A stretch of 64,000 nucleotides of DNA. Source: an uncultured Clostridia bacterium (GTDB lineage: Bacteria; Bacillota; Clostridia; Christensenellales; Aristaeellaceae). Each line of letters begins with the position of its first letter. Position 1 is the stretch's first letter. Location: the NCBI GenBank assembly GCA_934632155.1, contig CAKTXZ010000001.1, positions 186,001 through 250,000 of the forward strand. The letters are read 5' to 3'. Both the position numbers and the translations under genes were made by a program. Of the stretch, positions 17,657-26,056 are shown one piece after another. The notes beneath the pieces are model-generated. The model was given only the letters and a program-made list of their open reading frames with translations, had not been told where the DNA came from and did not search any database.

Positions 17657-17752
17657 TCAGACGGGGATGCGCCCCGCGGCGAGGGCGCATAACAGCAGCC
17701 ATACGCCGCTGCATGCCAAGACGGTTAGTCTGCTTCTCAAACGCCGCGTCAT
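17657..17752 (-). CDS. Candidate 31-residue membrane peptide
   Basis: A short frame starting ATG at 17752 with GCGAGG 9 bases upstream. The product has a basic N-terminus (MTRRLRSRLT) followed by one hydrophobic helix containing two Cys (VLACSGVWLLLCALAAG), and ends RIPV. It is the best coding candidate in a discrete transcript bounded by a consensus promoter with operator and a strong terminator. I do not recognise the family. The transcript could instead be a regulatory RNA. Confidence 0.45.
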   Translation of the reverse strand: MTRRLRSRLTVLACSGVWLLLCALAAGRIPV

Positions 17753-17823
17753 GCTGTTGACCTCGCTTTCTTTTGGAAGGAATGCAGGGCGGCAAAGTTA
17801 TGCTCTGAATTCTTTCGCCTTGC

Positions 17824-17876
17824 AGTTAGAATCGTCTAACTGCTAATATCGTAACAGAAGAGCTTCCGTTTGTCAA
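17824..17876 (-). promoter_or_regulatory. Promoter with GTTAGA-N4-TCTAAC operator for the small transcript
   Basis: Minus strand TTGACA (17871-17876), 17-base spacer, TACGAT (17848-17853), then the palindrome AGTTAGACGATTCTAACT (17824-17841), the same half-sites and position as at the HMA promoter. Both are probably bound by one regulator, not encoded in this window. Confidence 0.88.
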
Positions 17877-18025
17877 GCGTTTTTGCAAAAAAAATTGAGC
17901 GCGCCGCTCGGTTAACGTTCAGGGAGAGGCGGACGCGCCCCAAATCAATGCGCCCAAAGGGAAAACGGCGGGCGGGGCTTTGCGGCGCAAGACGGCGGAA
18001 GCGCCGGCGTGCAGCCAGTCGTGTG

Positions 18026-18060
18026 GGAAAAGCCGCGAGCGTTTTTCCGCAACGCTGCGC
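18026..18060 (-). terminator. Probable terminator after the AraC-type regulator
   Basis: Minus-strand GCGCAGCGTT / AACGCTCGC hairpin with one mismatch, then GGCTTTTCCC, directly after the stop at 18062. The rest of 17877-18025 shows no gene or clear signal. Confidence 0.6.
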
Positions 18061-18061
18061 G

Positions 18062-20182
18062 CTAATCGCTCTCGCGCGGCTTTTTCTGGCGAATCGTCTG
18101 CATACGCAGGCGATATTCGCCCGGCGTTACGCCCTCAAGCTGACGGAAGCTGCGGGTAAAGCTGGCGGCGTCGATGTAGCCGCTGTCGGTGATGATATCC
18201 TTCACGGGGCGGTCTGTTTCCGCCAGCTCGCGCCGGACGTAGTTAAAGCGCAGCTCCTTGACGTAGGAAATGAAGGTCTGGCCCGTTTCGTCCTTGAACA
18301 GCTTGCTGATGTAGGAATGCGAAAGGTTCGTTTCCTCCGAAATCATGGAAAGCGACAGCTCCGGGTTGCGGAAGTGCTCCTGCACATAGGCCAGCAGGTG
18401 ATACTTGGGCGCGCTGAGGCATTCGGTCACGCGCTCCTTGGTTTGGCTGCACAGGTTGGTCAGAATTTCCAGAATTCTTTCCTCCAACACGGCGGGCGAT
18501 TGAAAAGCCGAAAGTGCGGCGATCGCGTCGTCGGAAAGCGGGGAATCAAATTCCTCGCTCAGGGCAATGCAGAAATTGACCATGTCGTAATACAGCAGCC
18601 GCAGCACGGCTTCACTTTGATCGGCGCAGGCCAGATGGATGAATATTTTTTTGACGCTGCTTTCCAGCATCGTCTGGCTGCCGTTGCGAATGCTTTCGCG
18701 GATGAGCGATTTTTCGATCACATACTGCGGAAAGCGTTCGCCGCTTGCCGCCGGAGGGTCGAAAACGTACAGCGCGCCGTCCTGCGCGTTCATTTGCTCG
18801 TTCATGGCCGTCATGGCCTCCACCAGCGCGTGATTCAGCTTGAGCAGGCTGTGATGCGCGCGGCCTATGCCTGCCTTCAGGCAGGAAGTCCCATCGAGCG
18901 TCATCAGCCGTTGCGCGGTGCGGACGACCTCCGCGCGGTTCTCGTCGCGGTCGGCGTTGGCGAGCAGGATTAATTGGCTGTATTCAAAGCGCGTAAAGCA
19001 GGTATAGGTAATCTGCTCATTCTCCATGGCCTCGCAGACGGCCGTCGCCGCGCGCTGCGCCTGATCCATATCGCTCTCCGGGGAAAAGGAAAAAACGGCC
19101 AGAAAGAAAACGGGCTTTGACAGCGTTAGATTCGCACAGCGCAGGTTATACTGCAGGCCGTTTTCGTCGCGGATGCTGCCGTCGACCAGCTTTCGCAGCA
19201 CCAGCTCGCGAATGAGCTGCGCATGCTTATCCAATTTATCGCTCAGGTCGTCGTTCTGGCGGCTCATGGCGTTCAGACGGCGTTGGTGCGCGCGGAAAAT
19301 CGTCATGGCCAGCAGCGCGGCGCTGAGCACGCACAGCGCGATCATGGGGTAGATCAACGCCTGCGACGTACCGCGGCGGTAAAAATCCGATGCGGACATG
19401 CAGACGAAGTAGCTTTGCTGGCTGGCGGGCGAAACCGTGCGCAGCGCCACGGTATCAGGATCCTGAAGCCGCATAACGCCCGTGCCCTGCAGGGTTTTGA
19501 TCTGCTTGAGCTGCGGCCATTGCTGCGGGGAAACCAATAGCGGCTTGCGCGCCGCGTCCAATACCGTCAGCGTGGCGGTCTTGGCGTTAAAAAAACGGTA
19601 AAAAATCTCCCTGATGGTGATGCTTGGCACCATCACGCAAAGGGTTCCGACCGGCCGGGCGTTATCGTCCATCAGCGCGTACAGGTAGGCGATGCTGTAG
19701 GGATCGTCCTGCTGCCGGTAGAGCGTGACGGATTGCGGGGTCGTTACTCTGTTCAGCTGGCTGTAAAGGCCGGCCAGCGAGGCGGACATTCGATTGAGAC
19801 CTTCCTCGAATGCCCCGTAGGGCAAAGGGCCGTTGGCGAGATAGACCTGCTGCGTGCCGCGCGCATAAACGGCGACGGAAACGGAAAATTCGCTCATTTC
19901 CTGATACGCCTGTATCCAGCGGCTGATAAAGCCGGTTTGATCGCCGGTTTTGAGCGCCTCGATCAGGGCGGACTGCGCCTGCGTCTTGGCGGCCAGCGCG
20001 TCGCACTGCTCCTTGACCATGTCGATGGATTCGGCTACCTGCGCCAGCGTAGCGGCATGCATCCGTTCCGACTCCTGACGCATGTACCATACCTCGTTCC
20101 ACAGCAGCAGCACGCCGACGAGCAAAACGGGAATGCAGAAGGCCAACAGATAATGCCTGAGCGAAACGCGCGAAGCGGACAT
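18062..20182 (-). CDS. Membrane-bound AraC family transcriptional regulator
   Basis: 706 residues. An N-terminal membrane helix (about 8-28, LRHYLLAFCIPVLLVGVLLLW) precedes an extracytoplasmic sensor region of about 260 residues, a second helix (ALIYPMIALCVLSAALLAMTIF), a cytoplasmic linker, and a C-terminal two-HTH AraC domain (about 600-700) with SLSMISEETNLSHSYISKLFKDETGQTF and the second-helix block RPVKDIITDSGYIDAASFTRSFRQLEGVTPGEYR. This one-component layout is common beside sugar importers in Bacillota. It is divergent from the importer that starts at 20481 and is probably its activator, sensing a sugar outside the cell. Confidence 0.93.
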   Translation of the reverse strand: MSASRVSLRHYLLAFCIPVLLVGVLLLWNEVWYMRQESERMHAATLAQVAESIDMVKEQCDALAAKTQAQSALIEALKTGDQTGFISRWIQAYQEMSEFSVSVAVYARGTQQVYLANGPLPYGAFEEGLNRMSASLAGLYSQLNRVTTPQSVTLYRQQDDPYSIAYLYALMDDNARPVGTLCVMVPSITIREIFYRFFNAKTATLTVLDAARKPLLVSPQQWPQLKQIKTLQGTGVMRLQDPDTVALRTVSPASQQSYFVCMSASDFYRRGTSQALIYPMIALCVLSAALLAMTIFRAHQRRLNAMSRQNDDLSDKLDKHAQLIRELVLRKLVDGSIRDENGLQYNLRCANLTLSKPVFFLAVFSFSPESDMDQAQRAATAVCEAMENEQITYTCFTRFEYSQLILLANADRDENRAEVVRTAQRLMTLDGTSCLKAGIGRAHHSLLKLNHALVEAMTAMNEQMNAQDGALYVFDPPAASGERFPQYVIEKSLIRESIRNGSQTMLESSVKKIFIHLACADQSEAVLRLLYYDMVNFCIALSEEFDSPLSDDAIAALSAFQSPAVLEERILEILTNLCSQTKERVTECLSAPKYHLLAYVQEHFRNPELSLSMISEETNLSHSYISKLFKDETGQTFISYVKELRFNYVRRELAETDRPVKDIITDSGYIDAASFTRSFRQLEGVTPGEYRLRMQTIRQKKPRESD

Positions 20183-20232
20183 GCTTTTTCCCCCTGTTCC
20201 CGAATCATGCTTTCCATTTGTACATTGGCTAC

Positions 20233-20261
20233 AGTATAATGGTTTCGCGGCATGTTTTCAA
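20233..20261 (-). promoter_or_regulatory. Promoter of the AraC-type regulator
   Basis: Minus strand TTGAAA (20256-20261), 17-base spacer, TATACT (20233-20238), about 50 bases before the ATG. The facing importer gene has no equally clear sigma-A promoter between 20262 and 20480, as expected for an activator-dependent promoter. Confidence 0.75.
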
Positions 20262-20480
20262 GAGCTGGCATGTAAAAAATAAATGCCATTTTATCCATTT
20301 CAAACATGCGGCACATCGAAAACAAATTTCGCATACCGTCCTTTCAACTTCGGCACAGGCGGGAAAAAGAATGACAGCTTGTGTCCTTGTGCATGGATGT
20401 GCTTCAATAGCATCATCAAACGGGCGTGCCCCGCGCTTTCAAACGGCGCTGCGCACGCTTCAAAAAAGGAGGATTTTCCC

Positions 20481-22031
20481 ATGAAAAAGCACCTGCTGCG
20501 CATGCTGGCGGCGGTCATGACGCTGTGCATGATCGCTCCGGCTTCCCTCGCCGCCGTATCGTACCCGATTGATACGGACGTCAGGCTGACCTATTGGCTG
20601 CCCATTCAGGGTAATGCGGCCAAGCACATGACCAGCTACAACGACCATCCGATCTATCAGCAAATCAGCAAGAACACCGGCATTCAGGTGGAATTCCAAA
20701 ACTGCGCGCCCGCCGACGCTGCCACGCAGCTGGGCCTGCTTGTCACGGGCGACGACCTGCCGGATATCATGCAGATTCGCGGCTTTTATCCCGGCGGCGC
20801 TTCTGCGGGCGTGAGCGAGGGCGCTTTTGCCGATTTGACCCCGTACATCAAGGAGTATGCGCCGGATTACTGGAAGGCGATTCGCTCCAGCGACCTGTGC
20901 TGGCGGCTGTCGACGGACGCCGAGGGCAGAATCAATTGCTTCTATACCATTAAGGTGACTGCGCCTGCGTTTCGCCGCATGAACGTGGTGCAGGAGGTGC
21001 TGGACGAATACGGGCTGCAGGTGCCCACGACCCTTGCCGAGTACGAAGCGTGCTTCGCCAAGCTCAAGGAAGGCGATATCGCCGGGCTGCGGCTGGCCAG
21101 CAGCGGCCGGGAATCCATTCTGATGTGGCCCTTCGGCATTACCGACGGCTGGATGCTGGACGAAAACGGCAAGGTTGCCTACGGCATGTATACGCAGGCC
21201 TACAAGGATTACCTGACGCTGATGCATGATTGGTATGAAAAGGGCTACATCTATAAGGATTTTATGACCCCCATGACCATGGCCGAAAACTTCGCGCTGC
21301 TGACAAACAAGGAGGTTTTCATGCACGCGGATCCCGTCGACCTTGCCAATTCCGCCTGCGTTGCTGTCGGGCTGACCTGCAATCCGCTGCCCTATGTCCG
21401 CATGCAGGAGGGCCAGTCGCTGCATTTTGAAACCACCTACGACGAATTCATGCCCGAAGCCACCTTTGCCACTACCGTCGTTTCCGCCAAGAGCGAGCAC
21501 ATCAAGGAAGCCGTTATGTACCTGAACTACTGCTACACGCAGGAAGGCGCGGATCTGTGCAACTATGGCGTGAAGGATGTGACGTACACCGTGGATGAAA
21601 ACGGCGTGAAGCACTTCACCGACGCGATGCTCAATAACCCCGACGTGCCGCGCGGCGAGGCGCAGATGGTGCTCAAGCTTCACACCCAGCCCAAGCTTTC
21701 CGACGCAGACGTGCTGTGCAACCCCAACGTTGTAGCGGACGAGTATTCGCTGATGATCCGCAAGCGCTATGGCGACGACCCGACGGTCGATCATGCCCAG
21801 ACGTTGCCCAATTTTCCGCTCACGGCCGAGGCCAGCGAGGAACGCAGCGATATCATGAACGATATCAATACCTATGTGGATGAGATGACGCTCAAGTTTA
21901 TCACCGGCGTTACGCCGCTGGACGAATTTGACGCATACATGGCGCAGCTTGAGAAGATGCACATTGAGGACGCCATCGCCGTTACGCAGGCGCAGTATGA
22001 CGCCTTTATGAGCAAACCCGGTCTGGAGTAA
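20481..22031 (+). CDS. Extracellular sugar-binding protein of a CUT1-type importer (LplA/YtcQ-like)
   Basis: 516 residues from the ATG with AAAGGAGG upstream; a longer in-frame extension to 20283 has no ribosome site. The signal peptide (MKKHLLRMLAAVMTLC, cut after ASLA) has no lipobox Cys at the cleavage site. The mature protein has the family 1 binding-protein layout with LTYWLPIQGN at the start and LLVTGDDLPDIMQI in the first lobe. First gene of an SBP-permease-permease operon next to the AraC-type regulator. The substrate is probably an oligosaccharide; which one is unknown. Confidence 0.9.
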   Translation: MKKHLLRMLAAVMTLCMIAPASLAAVSYPIDTDVRLTYWLPIQGNAAKHMTSYNDHPIYQQISKNTGIQVEFQNCAPADAATQLGLLVTGDDLPDIMQIRGFYPGGASAGVSEGAFADLTPYIKEYAPDYWKAIRSSDLCWRLSTDAEGRINCFYTIKVTAPAFRRMNVVQEVLDEYGLQVPTTLAEYEACFAKLKEGDIAGLRLASSGRESILMWPFGITDGWMLDENGKVAYGMYTQAYKDYLTLMHDWYEKGYIYKDFMTPMTMAENFALLTNKEVFMHADPVDLANSACVAVGLTCNPLPYVRMQEGQSLHFETTYDEFMPEATFATTVVSAKSEHIKEAVMYLNYCYTQEGADLCNYGVKDVTYTVDENGVKHFTDAMLNNPDVPRGEAQMVLKLHTQPKLSDADVLCNPNVVADEYSLMIRKRYGDDPTVDHAQTLPNFPLTAEASEERSDIMNDINTYVDEMTLKFITGVTPLDEFDAYMAQLEKMHIEDAIAVTQAQYDAFMSKPGLE

Positions 22032-22044
22032 ACAGCTTTATCCC

Positions 22045-22088
22045 GGCGGCAGGCAACAGGCTTGGCCTACTGCCTGCCGCCTTCCTTT
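22045..22088 (+). terminator. Intercistronic hairpin between binding protein and permease genes
   Basis: Perfect 10-bp arms GGCGGCAGGC / GCCTGCCGCC followed by TTCCTTT. The weak T tract suggests partial termination or an RNA-stability element that lets the binding protein be made in excess over the permeases. Confidence 0.6.
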
Positions 22089-22115
22089 GGAATTTGTAAG
22101 AAAGGGATGACGACC

Positions 22116-23051
22116 ATGCGTGCATCCGCCGCCCCGGCCATCGGCCCCAGAAGCAGCCTTCGACGGGATTGGAAACGGTACCGAATGGTATACATGATGC
22201 TTCTGCCGGTGATGATTTACTATGTCGTTTTTCATTATTTGCCGATGCTCGGCGTGGTCATCGCCTTTCAGAATTTCAAGCCCGCCAAGGGCCTGACGGG
22301 CAGCAAATGGGTTGGCTTCAAGCATTTCATTGATTTTTTTGACGGCCCGTACGCATGGCGGTTGATCCGCAATACGCTGCTGTTGAGCCTTTATCAAATT
22401 CTGATTGGCTTTCCTGCGCCCATTCTTTTGGCGCTGCTCTTTAATGAAATGCAGGGCAAGCGCTATAAGCGCGTCTGCCAAACGCTTACTTATGTGCCGC
22501 ATTTTGTATCGCTGGTGGTTGTCTGCGGCCTTATCCGCACCTTTACCAGCAGCACGGGGTTGATTACGAGCCTTTTTGTTCGCTTTGGTATGGAAAAAAT
22601 GAATCTGCTGGCGCAGCCGCAATATTACCGCACGATCTATGTCCTCAGCGGCGTGTGGCAGAATATCGGCTGGGGGAGCATCATCTATCTGGCCACGCTC
22701 TCTAACGTCGATCCATCCCTGTTTGAAGCGGCTGATTTGGACGGCGCAAATCGCCTGCAGAAAATTCTGCATATCAACCTGCCGATGCTGATCCCGATTA
22801 TCGCAGTTCAGCTGATTATGCGTGTGGGCCGCATCATGAGCGAGGGCTCGGAAAAGACCATCCTGCTCTACAGCGCCGTAACCTACGATACGTCCGACAT
22901 CATTTCGTCCTATGTATACCGAACGGGGCTTGAAAAGCAATCCTACAGCCCGGCGGCCGCCATCGGTCTGTTCAACTCGCTGATTAATATGGGTCTGGTT
23001 GTCTTCGCCAACTGGTTCTCCCGAACCTATGTGAACGAAAGCCTATGGTGA
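22116..23051 (+). CDS. CUT1-type sugar importer permease (LplB-like)
   Basis: 311 residues from the ATG at 22116 (AAAGGGATG ribosome site); another ATG lies three codons upstream. Six hydrophobic segments; opens with KRYRMVYMMLLPVMIYYVVFHYLPMLG. The EAA loop that binds the ATPase is FEAADLDGANRLQKILHINLPML. It follows the binding-protein gene and precedes the partner permease by 13 bases. Confidence 0.93.
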   Translation: MRASAAPAIGPRSSLRRDWKRYRMVYMMLLPVMIYYVVFHYLPMLGVVIAFQNFKPAKGLTGSKWVGFKHFIDFFDGPYAWRLIRNTLLLSLYQILIGFPAPILLALLFNEMQGKRYKRVCQTLTYVPHFVSLVVVCGLIRTFTSSTGLITSLFVRFGMEKMNLLAQPQYYRTIYVLSGVWQNIGWGSIIYLATLSNVDPSLFEAADLDGANRLQKILHINLPMLIPIIAVQLIMRVGRIMSEGSEKTILLYSAVTYDTSDIISSYVYRTGLEKQSYSPAAAIGLFNSLINMGLVVFANWFSRTYVNESLW

Positions 23052-23064
23052 GGAGGGGATGCGC

Positions 23065-23946
23065 ATGAAGGACTCGAACAAAATTCGCGAATCGTTTGGC
23101 TCGCGCTGCTTTGACGCGGCCGTGCTGCTGGTGGTGACCGTTATTACAATCGCCTGCTTTTATCCCATGTATTATGTGCTGGTCGCCTCCCTTAGCGATC
23201 CCGTTCGCTTGCTGAATCACCGCGGCGGGCTGCTTGCGCCGGCCGGCTTTTCCATCGGGGGATATGAGCTGGTGCTGCGTAATCCGAATATTTATTTGGG
23301 CTACCGTAATACGCTGATTTATGTTTTTTTCGGAACCGCGCTGAATATGGTCATGACGACGCTGGGCGCGTACGCGCTCTCAAGGCCGCATTTCTTTGGC
23401 AAGAAGCTCTGCTCCTTCCTGATTGTGTTTACGATGTATTTCAGCGGCGGCCTGATTCCAAACTATCTGCTCGTCAGGGAGCTTCGTATGCTCAATACCA
23501 TGCTGGCGCTGATGATTCCCGGCGCGATCGGCACGTGGAACCTGCTGGTGCTGCGCACGGCGTTCAAGAGCGCGCCCGCGTCGCTGGAGGAGGCGGCCAT
23601 TATCGACGGCGCAAACGATTTGCAGGTACTGCTGCGGGTGCTGCTGCCGGTGAGCAAGGCCTCGATGGCCGTCATTGTGCTCTTTTACGCCGTAGGGCAC
23701 TGGAACAGCTGGTTCAATGCCATGATCTATCTGCCGCGCGCACGCGGGCTGTATCCGCTGCAGCTGTTTTTGCGCGAAACGCTGCAAACCAACGCTATCG
23801 TCGAGGACGGCGCAACCATGGACTTCAGCGGCGAGCTGGTGAAATACAGCACGATCATGGTTTCAACGCTGCCAATTCTCTGCCTGTATCCGTTTTTGCA
23901 AAAGTATTTTGTCAAGGGCGTAATGCTCGGCTCGGTGAAGGGCTGA
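23065..23946 (+). CDS. CUT1-type sugar importer permease (YtcP-like)
   Basis: 293 residues from the ATG at 23065, chosen because AGGAGGGG is 7 bases upstream; an ATG two codons earlier is too close to it. Six membrane segments and the EAA loop LEEAAIIDGANDLQVLLRVLLPV. The C-terminal FLQKYFVKGVMLGSVKG is the family signature. Partner of the preceding permease; no ATPase gene follows. Confidence 0.93.
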   Translation: MKDSNKIRESFGSRCFDAAVLLVVTVITIACFYPMYYVLVASLSDPVRLLNHRGGLLAPAGFSIGGYELVLRNPNIYLGYRNTLIYVFFGTALNMVMTTLGAYALSRPHFFGKKLCSFLIVFTMYFSGGLIPNYLLVRELRMLNTMLALMIPGAIGTWNLLVLRTAFKSAPASLEEAAIIDGANDLQVLLRVLLPVSKASMAVIVLFYAVGHWNSWFNAMIYLPRARGLYPLQLFLRETLQTNAIVEDGATMDFSGELVKYSTIMVSTLPILCLYPFLQKYFVKGVMLGSVKG

Positions 23947-24033
23947 GCGGAAAGAAATTGCATGCGGGAGGGCTGCTTTTCAGGCTTGGACGAATGGCGG
24001 GCGGCCAAGCGTATGCGCGTCTTGCTATAAAGC

Positions 24034-24080
24034 AAGCGCTCTGACCTGCGATACAAACGCGGGCCGGAGCGCTTTGGCTT
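24034..24080. terminator. Terminator between convergent operons
   Basis: AAGCGCTC / GAGCGCTT arms around an inner hairpin, followed by GGCTTTTCC. It lies between the plus-strand permease and the minus-strand phosphodiester glycosidase and may serve both. Confidence 0.6.
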
Positions 24081-24130
24081 TTCCCCTTGAACCGCCTCGG
24101 AGCGGCGGCGCGCCGCGGTGTTCCCTGGGC

Positions 24131-25969
24131 TTATTTCACCGCCTCGGAATAGCCGATGCCGAACAGCTCGTTTTGCTGGCGGTTGGTGATATCGCCGTAA
24201 TTGGCGGTTTTGTTAATCTGCTTGCCCATGAACAGCATGGTGGAGGTTGCGCCGCCGTCCATGTTGATGGCGAGCGTGCAGCCCAGCTCCGCCATTTTTT
24301 TACCGACCCATACGCAGCCCTCGCCCTTGCTTTCGGTGATGCGGGATTCGACCATCAGCGAAACGTAGTGTCCGGGCGATACCATGCCGAACGCCGTGCG
24401 CGGGTTGGGCGTATTGCCGAATTCCGTCGAGCGGGGCGAAACCTCGCCGTTCTCAACCAGAATCGGCCCGAAGGACAGCGCGTTGGCCGCGCCGGTTTCC
24501 AGCACCTCCTGCGCGGTCTTTTCGCCGTTGCGGAACAGGACGATGCTGCCGTTGGGGTAGAGCGCCATCACGTCCAGCGGCGGATAGACGGTTGAGCCCG
24601 CCTTGCGCGGCACGTCAAAGAGGATTTCGCCCTCGCGGATGACCACGCCGATCGGATAGGCGTAGCTCTTTTCCTCCTTCGCGCGTTCGACGCGGTAGAT
24701 GAAGTAGTCCGAATTGGTGGCGAAAACAAGGTGATGCTTGGCGGCGATTTTGTCAACCGACGTCTGCACGTTGTAGTTGGTGTATTTTTCTTCATTCCAA
24801 GGATAGAAGCGGAACATTTCGCCGGGATCCTTGGTGTAGATATGCGCTTCATACCAGCGCAGCGGCTGCTTTTTGGAATTCGTGCCCGTACGGCGATTGA
24901 TCTCGATCCGCAGAGACTGCGACGCGTAAAGCCACAGGCCGTTTTGCGTATCCTCCAGCACGAATTCGCTTTCGCCCTCCGGCAGGAAGCCCTCCGCCGT
25001 CAGCTCCGGGAAGCGGGCGTTGATGGTTTCCGGGTTCGCCGCATCCGTGTAGCCGGCGACGGCAGGCTGTACGGGCGTCTTCGCCGGCTGACTGCTCTGG
25101 GGCTGGGCGGTCGGCGACGGCCCGGCTGTGGCGACGGGCTTTTGCATCGCCGCAAGGCTGGCCGCCGGGATGGCCGTCGGCTGCGGAACCGCCGTTGGCG
25201 AGGCGGCTGCGACAGGCGCGGCCGCGGCTTCGCCCGAGGCGAGGTAGTACGGGTCGTCCTTTGCGCCGCTTCCGCCCATCACGTTGAGCAGCGACATATC
25301 GACGTACACCGCCGGGCGCACGCCCAAATCCTTATTGCCGACGGAAACCACGCCCTTCGCGCCCTCGTCCATGACGCGCTGCTGCTGATGGTTCATCTTG
25401 GAGGAGCGGGTGCGCGACCACCACGGGCTGTAGCGCTTGCCGCCCTTTTGATACAGATAAAGCGTCTCCTTGACGGTGGCGCGGGGCTGCTTGGCGTAAT
25501 CCGTGCTTTCGCACAGGCGGTCGGCGTTGGAGGCGAAGCCGATGGCGGCGGACTTCATTTCGTCGCCGGAAAGGAGCGTTACCAGCGCGCCGTCCTCCGC
25601 ACAGGGAACCAGCGCCTGCTGCTCGACCGCTGTGAAGGCGTCGTTTTTGAACGTGCTGTTCAGGTAGGCGTACAGATCGCTGCTTTCCCAGCCGGTATAG
25701 TGGTTATAATCCGCATGCAGCGGGGCGGGGAAGAGGATGTATTCGCTCAGCAGATAGGCCGTGCCCGCTTCGTTTTGCAGCACGCGCCAGAGGATGGGCT
25801 GCACGGCGCCGTCCGCGTCGGTGGGGTAATGGCCGAAGGCGACATAGGTATAGCCCGTCGCCTTGGCGTAGCCGGGGATGTCCGCGGCCTCCGTTCCAAG
25901 CGCGGGAAGCGCGGCGCACAGCGTCAGCATCAATGTCAGCGTGAAAAACAGGCGGTTTCTTTTGCGCAT
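24131..25969 (-). CDS. Secreted phosphodiester glycosidase (NAGPA domain) with N-terminal DUF6273-like domain
   Basis: 612 residues from the ATG at 25969 (GAGGGG ribosome site). Signal peptide 1-27. Residues about 30-250 read as a DUF6273-like module (VAFGHYPTDADGAVQPILWRVL, GVRPAVYVD). A Pro/Ala/Thr/Gln-rich linker near 260-330 leads to a C-terminal phosphodiester glycosidase domain with FATNSDYF, NPRTAFG and the active-site region INMDGGATSTMLF. The family removes sugars linked through phosphodiesters. It follows the Ig-like gene after 87 bases and is likely co-transcribed with it. Confidence 0.82.
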   Translation of the reverse strand: MRKRNRLFFTLTLMLTLCAALPALGTEAADIPGYAKATGYTYVAFGHYPTDADGAVQPILWRVLQNEAGTAYLLSEYILFPAPLHADYNHYTGWESSDLYAYLNSTFKNDAFTAVEQQALVPCAEDGALVTLLSGDEMKSAAIGFASNADRLCESTDYAKQPRATVKETLYLYQKGGKRYSPWWSRTRSSKMNHQQQRVMDEGAKGVVSVGNKDLGVRPAVYVDMSLLNVMGGSGAKDDPYYLASGEAAAAPVAAASPTAVPQPTAIPAASLAAMQKPVATAGPSPTAQPQSSQPAKTPVQPAVAGYTDAANPETINARFPELTAEGFLPEGESEFVLEDTQNGLWLYASQSLRIEINRRTGTNSKKQPLRWYEAHIYTKDPGEMFRFYPWNEEKYTNYNVQTSVDKIAAKHHLVFATNSDYFIYRVERAKEEKSYAYPIGVVIREGEILFDVPRKAGSTVYPPLDVMALYPNGSIVLFRNGEKTAQEVLETGAANALSFGPILVENGEVSPRSTEFGNTPNPRTAFGMVSPGHYVSLMVESRITESKGEGCVWVGKKMAELGCTLAINMDGGATSTMLFMGKQINKTANYGDITNRQQNELFGIGYSEAVK

Positions 25970-26056
25970 GGTTACACCCCTCAATTTGCAAAAAATTTTA
26001 TGAACGAACATGCCATGGCGGTTGCCGGCGCGGCGTCCCCTGCGCCGGGGAAGCGT

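Noticed and set aside
20283..20480. N-terminal extension of the sugar-binding protein
   Set aside because: Would bury the signal peptide and has no ribosome site; AAAGGAGG supports the ATG at 20481.
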